This document shows positions 16,243 to 23,455 of a stretch of DNA of 64,000 bases, piece by piece. The DNA comes from Candidatus Aegiribacteria sp. (GTDB lineage: Bacteria; Fermentibacterota; Fermentibacteria; Fermentibacterales; JCC-6), in contig JAUVLV010000006.1 in the NCBI GenBank assembly GCA_030600545.1, positions 1 to 64,000 of the forward strand. The letters are read 5' to 3'. The position numbers and the translations under genes were made by a program. The notes under the pieces are model-generated. The model did no database searches. It saw only the letters and a list, made by a program, of their open reading frames with translations, and had not been told where the DNA came from. Each line of letters opens with the position of its first letter. Positions within the stretch are counted from its first letter, which is position 1.

Positions 16243-17011
16243 CCCAGTTTCGAAGAATCTCCGGGAAAAGCTTTACCCTAAGGAGGTCGTTCCTTCCGGG
16301 AACGAATGGTTCCACATCCCTTACAAGGTCATCAATGCTTCTTTCGCCAAGGCGATTTAATATAAGCTCCTCGATCTTATTTCTGGAAGAAATCTGAACC
16401 TTCTGCTCAAGGAAATTCATATCCGGTTTTGTGATTCCGAATAGATGAGAGGCGTCATAAAGATCACGACCCATGATTCTCCTGCGGTTCAGTATGGCAT
16501 ATAGCTTCTGGGCCAGAATCAGTTCAGCGGGAGCTGCAGGTACTGGAACGATCACATCCAGGCGGTTCAGCACCTTTACCCGCGGTGTATAGCTATACCG
16601 CTGCGGTGAAGCGTCAAACTTGAGGGTGAGCACCTCATCTCTATGGCGCGTGAGTTCCCACTGTTGAAGGATATTAGTGAATCTGAACTTTGTTGAAAAC
16701 GCGGTTCCTCTGCCAAAAGATATATTGCACTCAACAGCCTCTAATTTGAATTCATTAACTGCTGTCAGGGCTATTCGCTGAAGAGCATCACCGGAAAGGT
16801 TCTTTGAATCAAAGTCAAGATCTTCGGAAAACCTGCTGCTTCCATAGAATACTCTCAATGCTGTTCCACCCATGAAAACCAGTCCGCTGCTTTCCTTCGC
16901 TCTGAAAATGAACTGAAGTGTTTTGTACTGCAGGTATTCCCTTAGCATGGCTCTTTTAAAGGTATCGGGAATGCCGGGGAAAGCGTCATAGACGATCGAA
17001 TGGTCAAGCAT
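16220..17011 (-). CDS. abiEii: AbiEii/AbiGii-type nucleotidyltransferase toxin
   Basis: The 263-aa product is the toxin of a type IV-like AbiE system. Family members are nucleotidyltransferases, several of which modify tRNA. Motif I is LVFMGGTALRVFYGSSRFSEDLDF (about 44-67), with the GGTALR loop and the S-x-D-x-D metal site. PAELILAQKLYAILNRRRIMGRDLYD is the conserved central lysine-bearing helix (about 160-185). The start overlaps the antitoxin stop by 8 bp. The last seven residues (AGTIPGR) are read from the duplicated 3' end of the neighbouring GGDEF-HEAT gene in another frame, so the natural C-terminus may have been altered. Confidence 0.85.
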   Translation of the reverse strand: MLDHSIVYDAFPGIPDTFKRAMLREYLQYKTLQFIFRAKESSGLVFMGGTALRVFYGSSRFSEDLDFDSKNLSGDALQRIALTAVNEFKLEAVECNISFGRGTAFSTKFRFTNILQQWELTRHRDEVLTLKFDASPQRYSYTPRVKVLNRLDVIVPVPAAPAELILAQKLYAILNRRRIMGRDLYDASHLFGITKPDMNFLEQKVQISSRNKIEELILNRLGERSIDDLVRDVEPFVPGRNDLLRVKLFPEILRNWAGTIPGR

Positions 17012-17618
17012 TTTTCATCACCTCAATCAATATTTTTACCTTCCTTGTCAGCCAGGGCTTGTTGAACCGTTCTGCCATGTCGAGGATCTCCATTGGATCC
17101 AATCCGCTAAAAGTCTCCGTGTCAAAACGTAGTTCCAGCATATCCTCCGCCGAGCTGATATCCCTCCTGAAGTAGAGCAGATCAACAACCGCTCTCTCCG
17201 GAAAAGCCATAAGATATCTGTGATTTCTTCCCGTCTTTGCTTCATAACCGAAGAGATACTCCGGCTGAATGCTTCTGTATATGAATGTGCATAGAGGTGA
17301 ATCGATGCGACGGGTCTTTCTTGTGCAGACAGAAGTGACAGAAAGAACTGTCTCCGGAATGAGCTCGTAAAATGAAAGTGCTGATTCCAGAGAAACGAAC
17401 GAGGGTGTGTATATCCTGCCGGCAATTGCAAATAGATCGGTCTCTTCACTGGTTTCCCCCGTTAGAACATAGTATCCGGGAGCCACCATTATGATCTTTC
17501 CGCTACGGTTCCACCTGGAAAGGGTTTCCTGACGAAGACCGGGCATTGTGCTCCTTACATCAGCAAGTGAAACAACCGGCAACTTCTTCGCTATTTCAGC
17601 AAATTCGTGCAACCTCAA
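17004..17618 (-). CDS. abiEi: AbiEi-type antitoxin / transcriptional regulator
   Basis: The 204-aa partner of the AbiEii toxin starts at a TTG with GAAGGGA upstream. The N-terminal winged-helix domain (about 1-60: FAEIAKKLPVVSLADV, LSRWNRSGKIIMVAPGYYVL) is typical of AbiEi antitoxins, which repress their own promoter. The C-terminal domain has SFVSLESALSFYELIPE and FPERAVVDLLYF. The gene order antitoxin-toxin and the small overlap are canonical for AbiE phage-defence modules. Confidence 0.85.
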   Translation of the reverse strand: MRLHEFAEIAKKLPVVSLADVRSTMPGLRQETLSRWNRSGKIIMVAPGYYVLTGETSEETDLFAIAGRIYTPSFVSLESALSFYELIPETVLSVTSVCTRKTRRIDSPLCTFIYRSIQPEYLFGYEAKTGRNHRYLMAFPERAVVDLLYFRRDISSAEDMLELRFDTETFSGLDPMEILDMAERFNKPWLTRKVKILIEVMKNA

Positions 17619-17651
17619 AAGTGTATTTCCCTTCTATGATATTTATTTAAT

Positions 17652-17680
17652 AATATAGAAATACTATTTTGTGATTGCAA
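17652..17680 (-). promoter_or_regulatory. Promoter of the abiE operon
   Basis: On the - strand, TTGCAA (17680-17675) and TATATT (17657-17652) are separated by 17 bp. They lie about 34 bp upstream of the antitoxin start in an AT-rich stretch. Confidence 0.55.
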
Positions 17681-17921
17681 GGTATTCAATTGTTCAGTAA
17701 TTCGTTCAGTCTGACTATGCCTTTATCGAGGTGGAAAATCAATTTTCCCAATGGTTGTTCGCTCTTCTTCGAATTTCTCAAAACAACACCTATATGATCT
17801 TATTCCATTAAGATGCACACTCGCCACAAAACAGACATTCAGAGAATAAACTCTCTGTTTCTGACACTCATATTGACATGCTCACCCCCCCCCCTACTAT
17901 TTTGTGCTTAGTATTTTATTA
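17681..17921. other. AT-rich spacer with a 10-base C tract
   Basis: No gene is visible between the abiE promoter and the right copy of the direct repeat. The only notable element is a run of ten C at 17885-17894, which is prone to slippage and to sequencing error. Confidence 0.5.
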
Positions 17922-18073
17922 TGATTAATGACTCAGTCATGGTCGAAAAGTGTACTTCCAGGTTTTCTCGATCGGAACCTGATGGTTACTTTTTCTTCTG
18001 CTTCGCCTGTTTCCTTGCGAGGCTGATGACTGTTCTGGCTGCTGCGATCCTTACCTCCCTGGAATCGTGCCTG
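17922..18073 (-). repeat. 152-bp direct repeat, right copy: functional 3' end of the GGDEF-HEAT gene
   Basis: This is the partner of 16091-16242. It includes the palindrome ATGACTCAGTCAT (17928-17940), the stop codon and the last 29 or so codons of the intact gene. The 1.68 kb between the copies holds only the abiE module. Confidence 0.85.
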
Positions 18074-19962
18074 AGAAGCTCGTCAAGATAAGCCTTTGAA
18101 AGAGCGTATTTGCCTGTAGAGGCCCATCGGAGCATCGATACTATTCCTTTTCTGGTAAGTTTCAGCTTGTTGCCGGCCACCCTGTCAATGATCCTTGCCA
18201 GATCGTAACCTCTGGGAGTAACCTCCCGAGATTTCATGCTTTCCAGAAGAGCTTCAAATTCATCTGGATCAGCGGTTTTGTCGAGACTGTCGAGAAGCCA
18301 TTTTGAAGTTCTTACCGATGCTTTACCTGGCAATCGTCCAAGAAATCTAAGAACCGCAATACGGTCACTGCGTCTTTTCAGTTTAATGCCTGTAAATGAA
18401 AATTCCAGTTTTTCAAGCAATCTCGCAGACACTCCATGAGGATCGAACCTGTCCAGCTGCTGCAGAAGATCAAAATAATCTCCACTGTCCATAGTTTTCA
18501 GCATTTCATCAACACAGATCTGTCCCCCGAGCGTAAGCAGTGTCTTCCATACGATTTTCTTCTTTACGCCCGGGTTCTCTCTGAGAATATCAACCACCGC
18601 GCCTGCCAGGCGCGGGTTCCCGAGGAATGCGGCACCCTCCAGGGCTGCGGCAAGTTCCTGCCTGTGGTTCAGCCAGAACCTTCCCTCAATGGGTTTTCCA
18701 AGTTCGTCTTTCAGGATTTCTGCTGCCCCCTGCCAGCCGCTTATACCCAGACCCCGGAGAGCTGCCCTTCGAACCCAGGTGTTTCCGTCATTAACAGCAT
18801 TCTTCAGAAGAACTCCAGCCTTCCTTCCCAGTACAAATGGTAACGCCATTGTCGCAGCGGTTCTGACATGTGCATTACTGTCCTTCATCGCGATCTTCAA
18901 AGCCTCTTCTGAATCCCGTCCCGCAATGTTTCCAAGAGCTCTTGCAGCACTCTTACGTATTTTATGATCGTTCTCCCTGTTAAGGATTTCAATCAGGCAG
19001 CCTGCCATTTTAGTATCTCCAAGGATACCCGCGGATTCAATCAAGGCCTTGATCTCCACAGTATCCGGTTCCGAATTCCGAAGCCAGTCCGCGAAATCAT
19101 GATATTCGGGTATTTCATCTCCTTCATTGAGAAAACTGGCGACCGTGTCGGGAAGGAGTTCTCCCTTCAGTCTTTTCTTCTCCAGTCCGGCCCTGCGTGC
19201 AAGTTCTTCCACACTGCTGCAACCTGATCCATCAATTATCGATACGGTAATGTCCATTACGGGATAGAACCGGAATTCTCCGGATCTGTCCAGGGCTTCG
19301 ATTCCGCCTGCGGCATGATCCCTGCCGCTGTAGAAACCCCCGGCCCTTCCGTTGAAAATCCTTGTGGCCCGTTTGACGGATTCCACAAAATCATTGCCTT
19401 CACCTACTGCTACGAAATCGTCTCCCCCAACATGGCCGACAAAATATCCGGACAGGTTTTCAGTCAGTATTGACGCCACCGCGCGGAGTACGGCATCCCC
19501 TCGACTGAAGCCGTAGTAGTCGTTGAAAGGTTTGAACCCGGATATATCGAAGTAGGCTGCCAGGCCGTGTCCATCAACTACAACGGAATTAAGACTGGAT
19601 GTAATGGAAATGTTTCCGGGAAGCCCCGAGAGAGGATTTCTTGTACTTGCGCTTTCAAGGAGTTTTGAAATACCGTGAAGAGTTGCCCGAATGGTCTTTT
19701 CCGACGTTCCGGCGGGAATAAACCCGGCAGCTCCGGTATCAAGCCACTGCTCAATGTTCTCATCCGAGCAGTATACCAGCCAGGGAGTTTCAGAACTGCA
19801 AAAATCTCTGATGATTCCCAGCACCGTACCGGGATCCTGATTTCCCGAAACAAGAACGGCGGAGCAGTCCTTGCGGTTGCAGCTACCTATATCAGTGAAA
19901 CCTGGAAATGGGGAATTTTCATCTCCCATCCATACGAATTTACCTGATGGCTGCTCTCCCAT
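17986..19962 (-). CDS. GGDEF-domain protein with C-terminal HEAT repeats
   Basis: The protein has about 658 aa from the ATG at 19962; a TTG at 19974 is in frame. Residues 1-105 look like a degenerate receiver domain. NPLSGLPGN then leads into a GGDEF domain (about 110-275), with AAYFDISGFKPFNDYYGF and GGDDF at 179-183. GGDDF is within the GG(D/E)(D/E)F consensus, so diguanylate cyclase activity is possible. The C-terminal half is HEAT/PBS-lyase repeats (KIRKSAARALGNIAG, HVRTAATMALPFVLG, WVRRAALRGLGISG, EVRIAAARTVISLA). The tail is KQAKQKKK. It overlaps the CNNM gene upstream by 23 bp. Its 3' end is duplicated beyond the abiE island. Confidence 0.82.
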   Translation of the reverse strand: MGEQPSGKFVWMGDENSPFPGFTDIGSCNRKDCSAVLVSGNQDPGTVLGIIRDFCSSETPWLVYCSDENIEQWLDTGAAGFIPAGTSEKTIRATLHGISKLLESASTRNPLSGLPGNISITSSLNSVVVDGHGLAAYFDISGFKPFNDYYGFSRGDAVLRAVASILTENLSGYFVGHVGGDDFVAVGEGNDFVESVKRATRIFNGRAGGFYSGRDHAAGGIEALDRSGEFRFYPVMDITVSIIDGSGCSSVEELARRAGLEKKRLKGELLPDTVASFLNEGDEIPEYHDFADWLRNSEPDTVEIKALIESAGILGDTKMAGCLIEILNRENDHKIRKSAARALGNIAGRDSEEALKIAMKDSNAHVRTAATMALPFVLGRKAGVLLKNAVNDGNTWVRRAALRGLGISGWQGAAEILKDELGKPIEGRFWLNHRQELAAALEGAAFLGNPRLAGAVVDILRENPGVKKKIVWKTLLTLGGQICVDEMLKTMDSGDYFDLLQQLDRFDPHGVSARLLEKLEFSFTGIKLKRRSDRIAVLRFLGRLPGKASVRTSKWLLDSLDKTADPDEFEALLESMKSREVTPRGYDLARIIDRVAGNKLKLTRKGIVSMLRWASTGKYALSKAYLDELLRHDSREVRIAAARTVISLARKQAKQKKK

Positions 19963-20932
19963 CGTACCACTCAATCAGTTTTTCAAACGAGACTTCCGTT
20001 TTCGAAGCTGTTCCAGTTTTCCCCAGTAAAGAATCTATAATATTATCCAGAATCGCAATACCCGCGGGCTGCCCGGTTTTTCCAAGTACGATCCCTGCGG
20101 GAGCATCTGACTTCCGGAGTTTTGCCATTACACTTATAAGATCATCCCCCGCTTCAAAATAAGGGAATCCCTCAACACCGTTCCCATCAAGTACATTGTT
20201 GGATCTAACGATTGAATTGCCATCCACATATCCCCGTATGGTCTCACCATCCTTTTCACACACCAGCACAAAAGGATACTCCGTATCAATAAGTTTCTCA
20301 AGTACAGCATTTCTGGTCTCACCAATTCTGGTGAATGGTATTTCTCTGAGTTTCCTCATGACATTACCGATTCTCACATCGTTCATTCGAAGGATTCTCT
20401 CCGCAATGGGTCCGGCATCCGATGATGAATCGGTAAGAAGTCCCAGTATCTCGCTCTTACTTTCGAACACGCGGGAATCACGCCTTCTGCCTACAATCAG
20501 AGAGGAAAAGAAATCAGCGATGAGAATAACAGGGTACAGAACTATTCTCAGTACAAGCAGTGAGAATGAAAGGTTCGAAACTACGCTTTCCCTCGATACA
20601 AGCATAAGATGTTTTGGTATCAAATCCGCGAATATCAGTATGAAGAAAGATAGAAAAGCTATAAGAACCGGTTCAGCCCAGGGAATATCGATGCCTTCTG
20701 AAAACCTCGAAGTAATGCCTGATGCCAGAACCATACCAACATTCGTTCCCACGAGAGTCGTGGTTAGATACTTCCTGGGATTTTCAATGAAGCTCAGAGA
20801 AAGACGAGACCATTTTCTGCCCTCCCTGAGGCGGCTGTAAGCTCTTATTCTGCTTGCCGCAGAAAAGGCGGTCTCCGCACCACTGGAAAAAGCTGACAGT
20901 ATTACTGCAAGAATAAAAAGGAACAGCATCAT
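19940..20932 (-). CDS. CNNM/CorC-type membrane protein with CBS pair (second of two)
   Basis: The 330-aa protein has an N-terminal CNNM (DUF21) membrane domain of about four segments, with FSSGAETAFSA at the start and FADLIPKHLM after the third. A cytoplasmic CBS-pair region follows (about 180-300). It is shorter than its neighbour and lacks the C-terminal CorC_HlyC domain. The CBS pair is diverged. The family is linked to Mg2+/Co2+ efflux or homeostasis. The start overlaps the upstream stop (ATGA). Confidence 0.85.
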   Translation of the reverse strand: MMLFLFILAVILSAFSSGAETAFSAASRIRAYSRLREGRKWSRLSLSFIENPRKYLTTTLVGTNVGMVLASGITSRFSEGIDIPWAEPVLIAFLSFFILIFADLIPKHLMLVSRESVVSNLSFSLLVLRIVLYPVILIADFFSSLIVGRRRDSRVFESKSEILGLLTDSSSDAGPIAERILRMNDVRIGNVMRKLREIPFTRIGETRNAVLEKLIDTEYPFVLVCEKDGETIRGYVDGNSIVRSNNVLDGNGVEGFPYFEAGDDLISVMAKLRKSDAPAGIVLGKTGQPAGIAILDNIIDSLLGKTGTASKTEVSFEKLIEWYDGRAAIR

Positions 20933-22125
20933 GATTGAGACTCTTTTTTTCTGATGAGCCTGACTTCCATACGATCCAATCTGGGTCCCTCCATGGAAGT
21001 TATCCGGAATAGATAGTTCGAAATTTCAATTTCTTCTCCCTCGAAGGGTATCCTTCCCGTAACCTCCTGAACCAGCCCGCTGCATGTTTCAGCGAACCTG
21101 GCGTGAAATTCCTTTCCAGTAAGCTCCGAAAGGATTGAGAGCTTCATTGCTGCAGGTATTTCAAGCCACCCGTCCTTTACACTTACGCCTTCTGGAAGGG
21201 TGCCGGGTTCCAGGGCGGAGCTGAACAGGAAATAATCAAGGATATCATGTACAGTGATCATACCTGTCCAGTCACCATATTCATCGAATACCGCGCCGGT
21301 TTCTTCGTCCGAATCCCTCAATCCCTTCAGAACTACTTCGAGAGGAGCATTCTCGGGAAACGACGGAAGATAATGAATTGGAAGGGGTTCTCCGTCACCG
21401 GAGATGAAATACTCTCTGGAATCAATGTAACCCGCTACCTTCTCCATGGGACCGTCCAGTACGGGGAATCTGGTATGTCCGGTGCTTCTCATGACTTCGC
21501 TGAACCGCTTCTCATCCCATCCCGTCCTTAGAACTGCTACTTCCGACCTTGGTTTCATTACATCGGTACACTGCGATTCGTTCAGTGTAAGAAGGTTCAG
21601 TGTCGCTCCCCCCTCGGAACCGAGAAGACCTTCTGACCGACCCAGTTCAACCATCGCTATTATCTCGTCACGGGAGAGCCTGCTGGCGGGACTCTTAATC
21701 CCTATTTTCCCGGAAATGAACTTCGAAAATTTCGATAGAGTAAAAGCGATGGGAGTACATATTTTCATGAAAACCAGTAATGCCAGGGAACTTCTTGATG
21801 CCCATTTTTCGGCGTGAGACACTGCCAGTGTTTTGGGTGATATTTCACCGAAGATCAGAAGCATAAATGTCGTTACACCCACAGCAAGGGCCAGACTGAT
21901 ACCTTCACTGCCCGGGAACATCCCGGCGGTAATGGATGCCGCAATAGCCGAAGCGGTGATATTTACAATCGTATTACCGAAGAGAATTGTGGACAGAAGT
22001 TTTTCCGGGCTTGAAAGAAGATAGAGAACCCTTCTTCCCGATTCTGTTCTCCGCAGTCTTCTTTTCTGAAGCCGGTCAAGGCTGAAACAGGCAGTTTCAG
22101 AGCCGCTGAAAAATGCGGAGAGCAC
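20929..22125 (-). CDS. CNNM/CBS/CorC_HlyC membrane protein (magnesium-cobalt efflux type)
   Basis: The product has a DUF21/CNNM membrane domain (SAFFSGSETACFSLDRL, FGNTIVNITASAIAA, IFGEISPKTLAV), a CBS pair (VMKPRSEVAVLRTGW ... GAVFDEYGDWTGMITVHDIL) and a C-terminal CorC_HlyC domain. The GTG at 22125 gives 398 aa but cuts the first membrane helix. Ten codons further up, a CTG at 22155 would give LEYAILVILLVLSAFFSG, the normal family N-terminus, with GGAGG eight bases before it. The true start is probably that CTG. It pairs with the next gene as a likely heteromer. Confidence 0.88.
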   Translation of the reverse strand: MLSAFFSGSETACFSLDRLQKRRLRRTESGRRVLYLLSSPEKLLSTILFGNTIVNITASAIAASITAGMFPGSEGISLALAVGVTTFMLLIFGEISPKTLAVSHAEKWASRSSLALLVFMKICTPIAFTLSKFSKFISGKIGIKSPASRLSRDEIIAMVELGRSEGLLGSEGGATLNLLTLNESQCTDVMKPRSEVAVLRTGWDEKRFSEVMRSTGHTRFPVLDGPMEKVAGYIDSREYFISGDGEPLPIHYLPSFPENAPLEVVLKGLRDSDEETGAVFDEYGDWTGMITVHDILDYFLFSSALEPGTLPEGVSVKDGWLEIPAAMKLSILSELTGKEFHARFAETCSGLVQEVTGRIPFEGEEIEISNYLFRITSMEGPRLDRMEVRLIRKKESQS

Positions 22126-22168
22126 CAGAAGAATTACCAGAATTGCGTATTCCAGCAGTCACACCTCC

Positions 22169-23455
22169 CTATCGCAGCTCAACATCATGTGAATCCATGG
22201 AAAACTCTTCTGTGAATGTTTTGCTGAAATAACCCTTGCTGGAGTATACAGGTTGTATGACAAGTTCCAAATTGTAATTTCCTCCTGGAACGGGAATGCC
22301 TCTGGATGTGGTTCCCTCCCACTCTACGTGAAATTCCCCCGCGGGATACCGGCCTTCGGCAAGTCGGTAAACCGCTTCTCCGCCCCCATCGTAGATCATT
22401 GCATCCACCCGCGCGGGTTCCGTAAGAGTACCGTCTACCTGAAGCCCCCGTCCTGTTGCTTCGATATCCGGATTGACAAGATCAGCACCAACCCAGAAGT
22501 ATCTGGCGCCTTCTTCTTCAGCTACGAAAACCTGTCCGTAGCGTTTCCAGATAGTCAATCCTGTAGGAAAATACAATTCCCTGTCTTCGTGACCTTCCGA
22601 ACCGAAGCTGCAGAGGTAATCAATACTGCCGGTGAATTTGTGCACGGAACATGAAATGCTGTCAGTAATCCAGACGTTGCCCCAGAAATCTATGGCGGGG
22701 TAATTGAAACAAGACCCGTTGCAGTCTGTAAGATCAGCTTCCGCAATGATCTCCCCATGCGCCAGTTTGACAATGGAGGAAGCATCTTCAGTAATGACAA
22801 CCGCGAATTCTTCATCATCATGAAACCAGGTTTCACTCCGTACTGCATCCACCCCCGTTGGGGATTCTATTTCAATAACCTCAGGCAGCGTATCGGAAAG
22901 GGAACTGTAGATGTAAAGCCTGTCCGCGGCACGATCGGTAACATAAATTCCTCCTGCTCCATCCAATGCTACATCCCATGGTTCCTGAAAATCACCGTGA
23001 AGATATCCATCCGGAATCAGTCTGGAACCGTTTCTCCTCAGAATCACAACTCTCCGGTTACCAGTATCGGCAACAAGAACAAGGCCTGAGGGATCGGCCG
23101 CAATACCGTGAGGTCGAAGCAATTCGTTCTCCCCCGATCCGTTATCACCATACAAACCAAGGGCATACATACTCGCATTGTAAATAATCTGGCCGCTGCC
23201 TGAATTCACTCCGTATACGGCAAGTTCATCATCATCGGAAGTTCCGGGAGTATCCCATTCTTCAAGTTTCACGCATGCCAGCCCCTGAGGATTATCGAAT
23301 CTCACCAGCCCTCCAAGGAACATCGAAAGCTGTTCGGTTCCTGCTCTGTAGATACCCATGCAATGCCCGAAGGGCGGGTATACAAGGGTGGTTGGCACAG
23401 CCGGCTCAACAAAGTAACCCGTAACGATCATCAATAATGCAAGTATCATATTCAT
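22169..23455 (-). CDS. Secreted NHL-repeat beta-propeller protein
   Basis: The 428-aa product has a signal peptide (MNMILALLMIVTGYF). It has NHL-type repeats: LLRPHGIAADPSGLVLVADTGNRRVVIL, FQEPWDVALDGAGGIYVTDRAADRLYIY and FPTGLTIWKRYGQVFVAEE (each within 115-320). The C-terminal about 90 residues resemble a FlgD-type Ig domain (FHVEWEGTTSRGIPVPGGNY). It is likely an exported scaffold or binding protein. The stop is just ahead of the CNNM genes, and the start overlaps the transglycosylase stop by 4 bp. Confidence 0.75.
   Translation of the reverse strand: MNMILALLMIVTGYFVEPAVPTTLVYPPFGHCMGIYRAGTEQLSMFLGGLVRFDNPQGLACVKLEEWDTPGTSDDDELAVYGVNSGSGQIIYNASMYALGLYGDNGSGENELLRPHGIAADPSGLVLVADTGNRRVVILRRNGSRLIPDGYLHGDFQEPWDVALDGAGGIYVTDRAADRLYIYSSLSDTLPEVIEIESPTGVDAVRSETWFHDDEEFAVVITEDASSIVKLAHGEIIAEADLTDCNGSCFNYPAIDFWGNVWITDSISCSVHKFTGSIDYLCSFGSEGHEDRELYFPTGLTIWKRYGQVFVAEEEGARYFWVGADLVNPDIEATGRGLQVDGTLTEPARVDAMIYDGGGEAVYRLAEGRYPAGEFHVEWEGTTSRGIPVPGGNYNLELVIQPVYSSKGYFSKTFTEEFSMDSHDVELR

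Noticed and set aside
17885-17894. Ten-base C tract as a phase-variation switch
   Set aside because: It is in a non-coding gap, about 205 bp upstream of the abiE -35 and beyond the GGDEF stop, so it alters no frame or promoter spacing that I can see. It could also be an assembly error.
20196-20840. 214-aa open frame on the + strand
   Set aside because: It is antisense to the CNNM/CBS gene, Ser/Arg-rich, and has no ribosome binding site.
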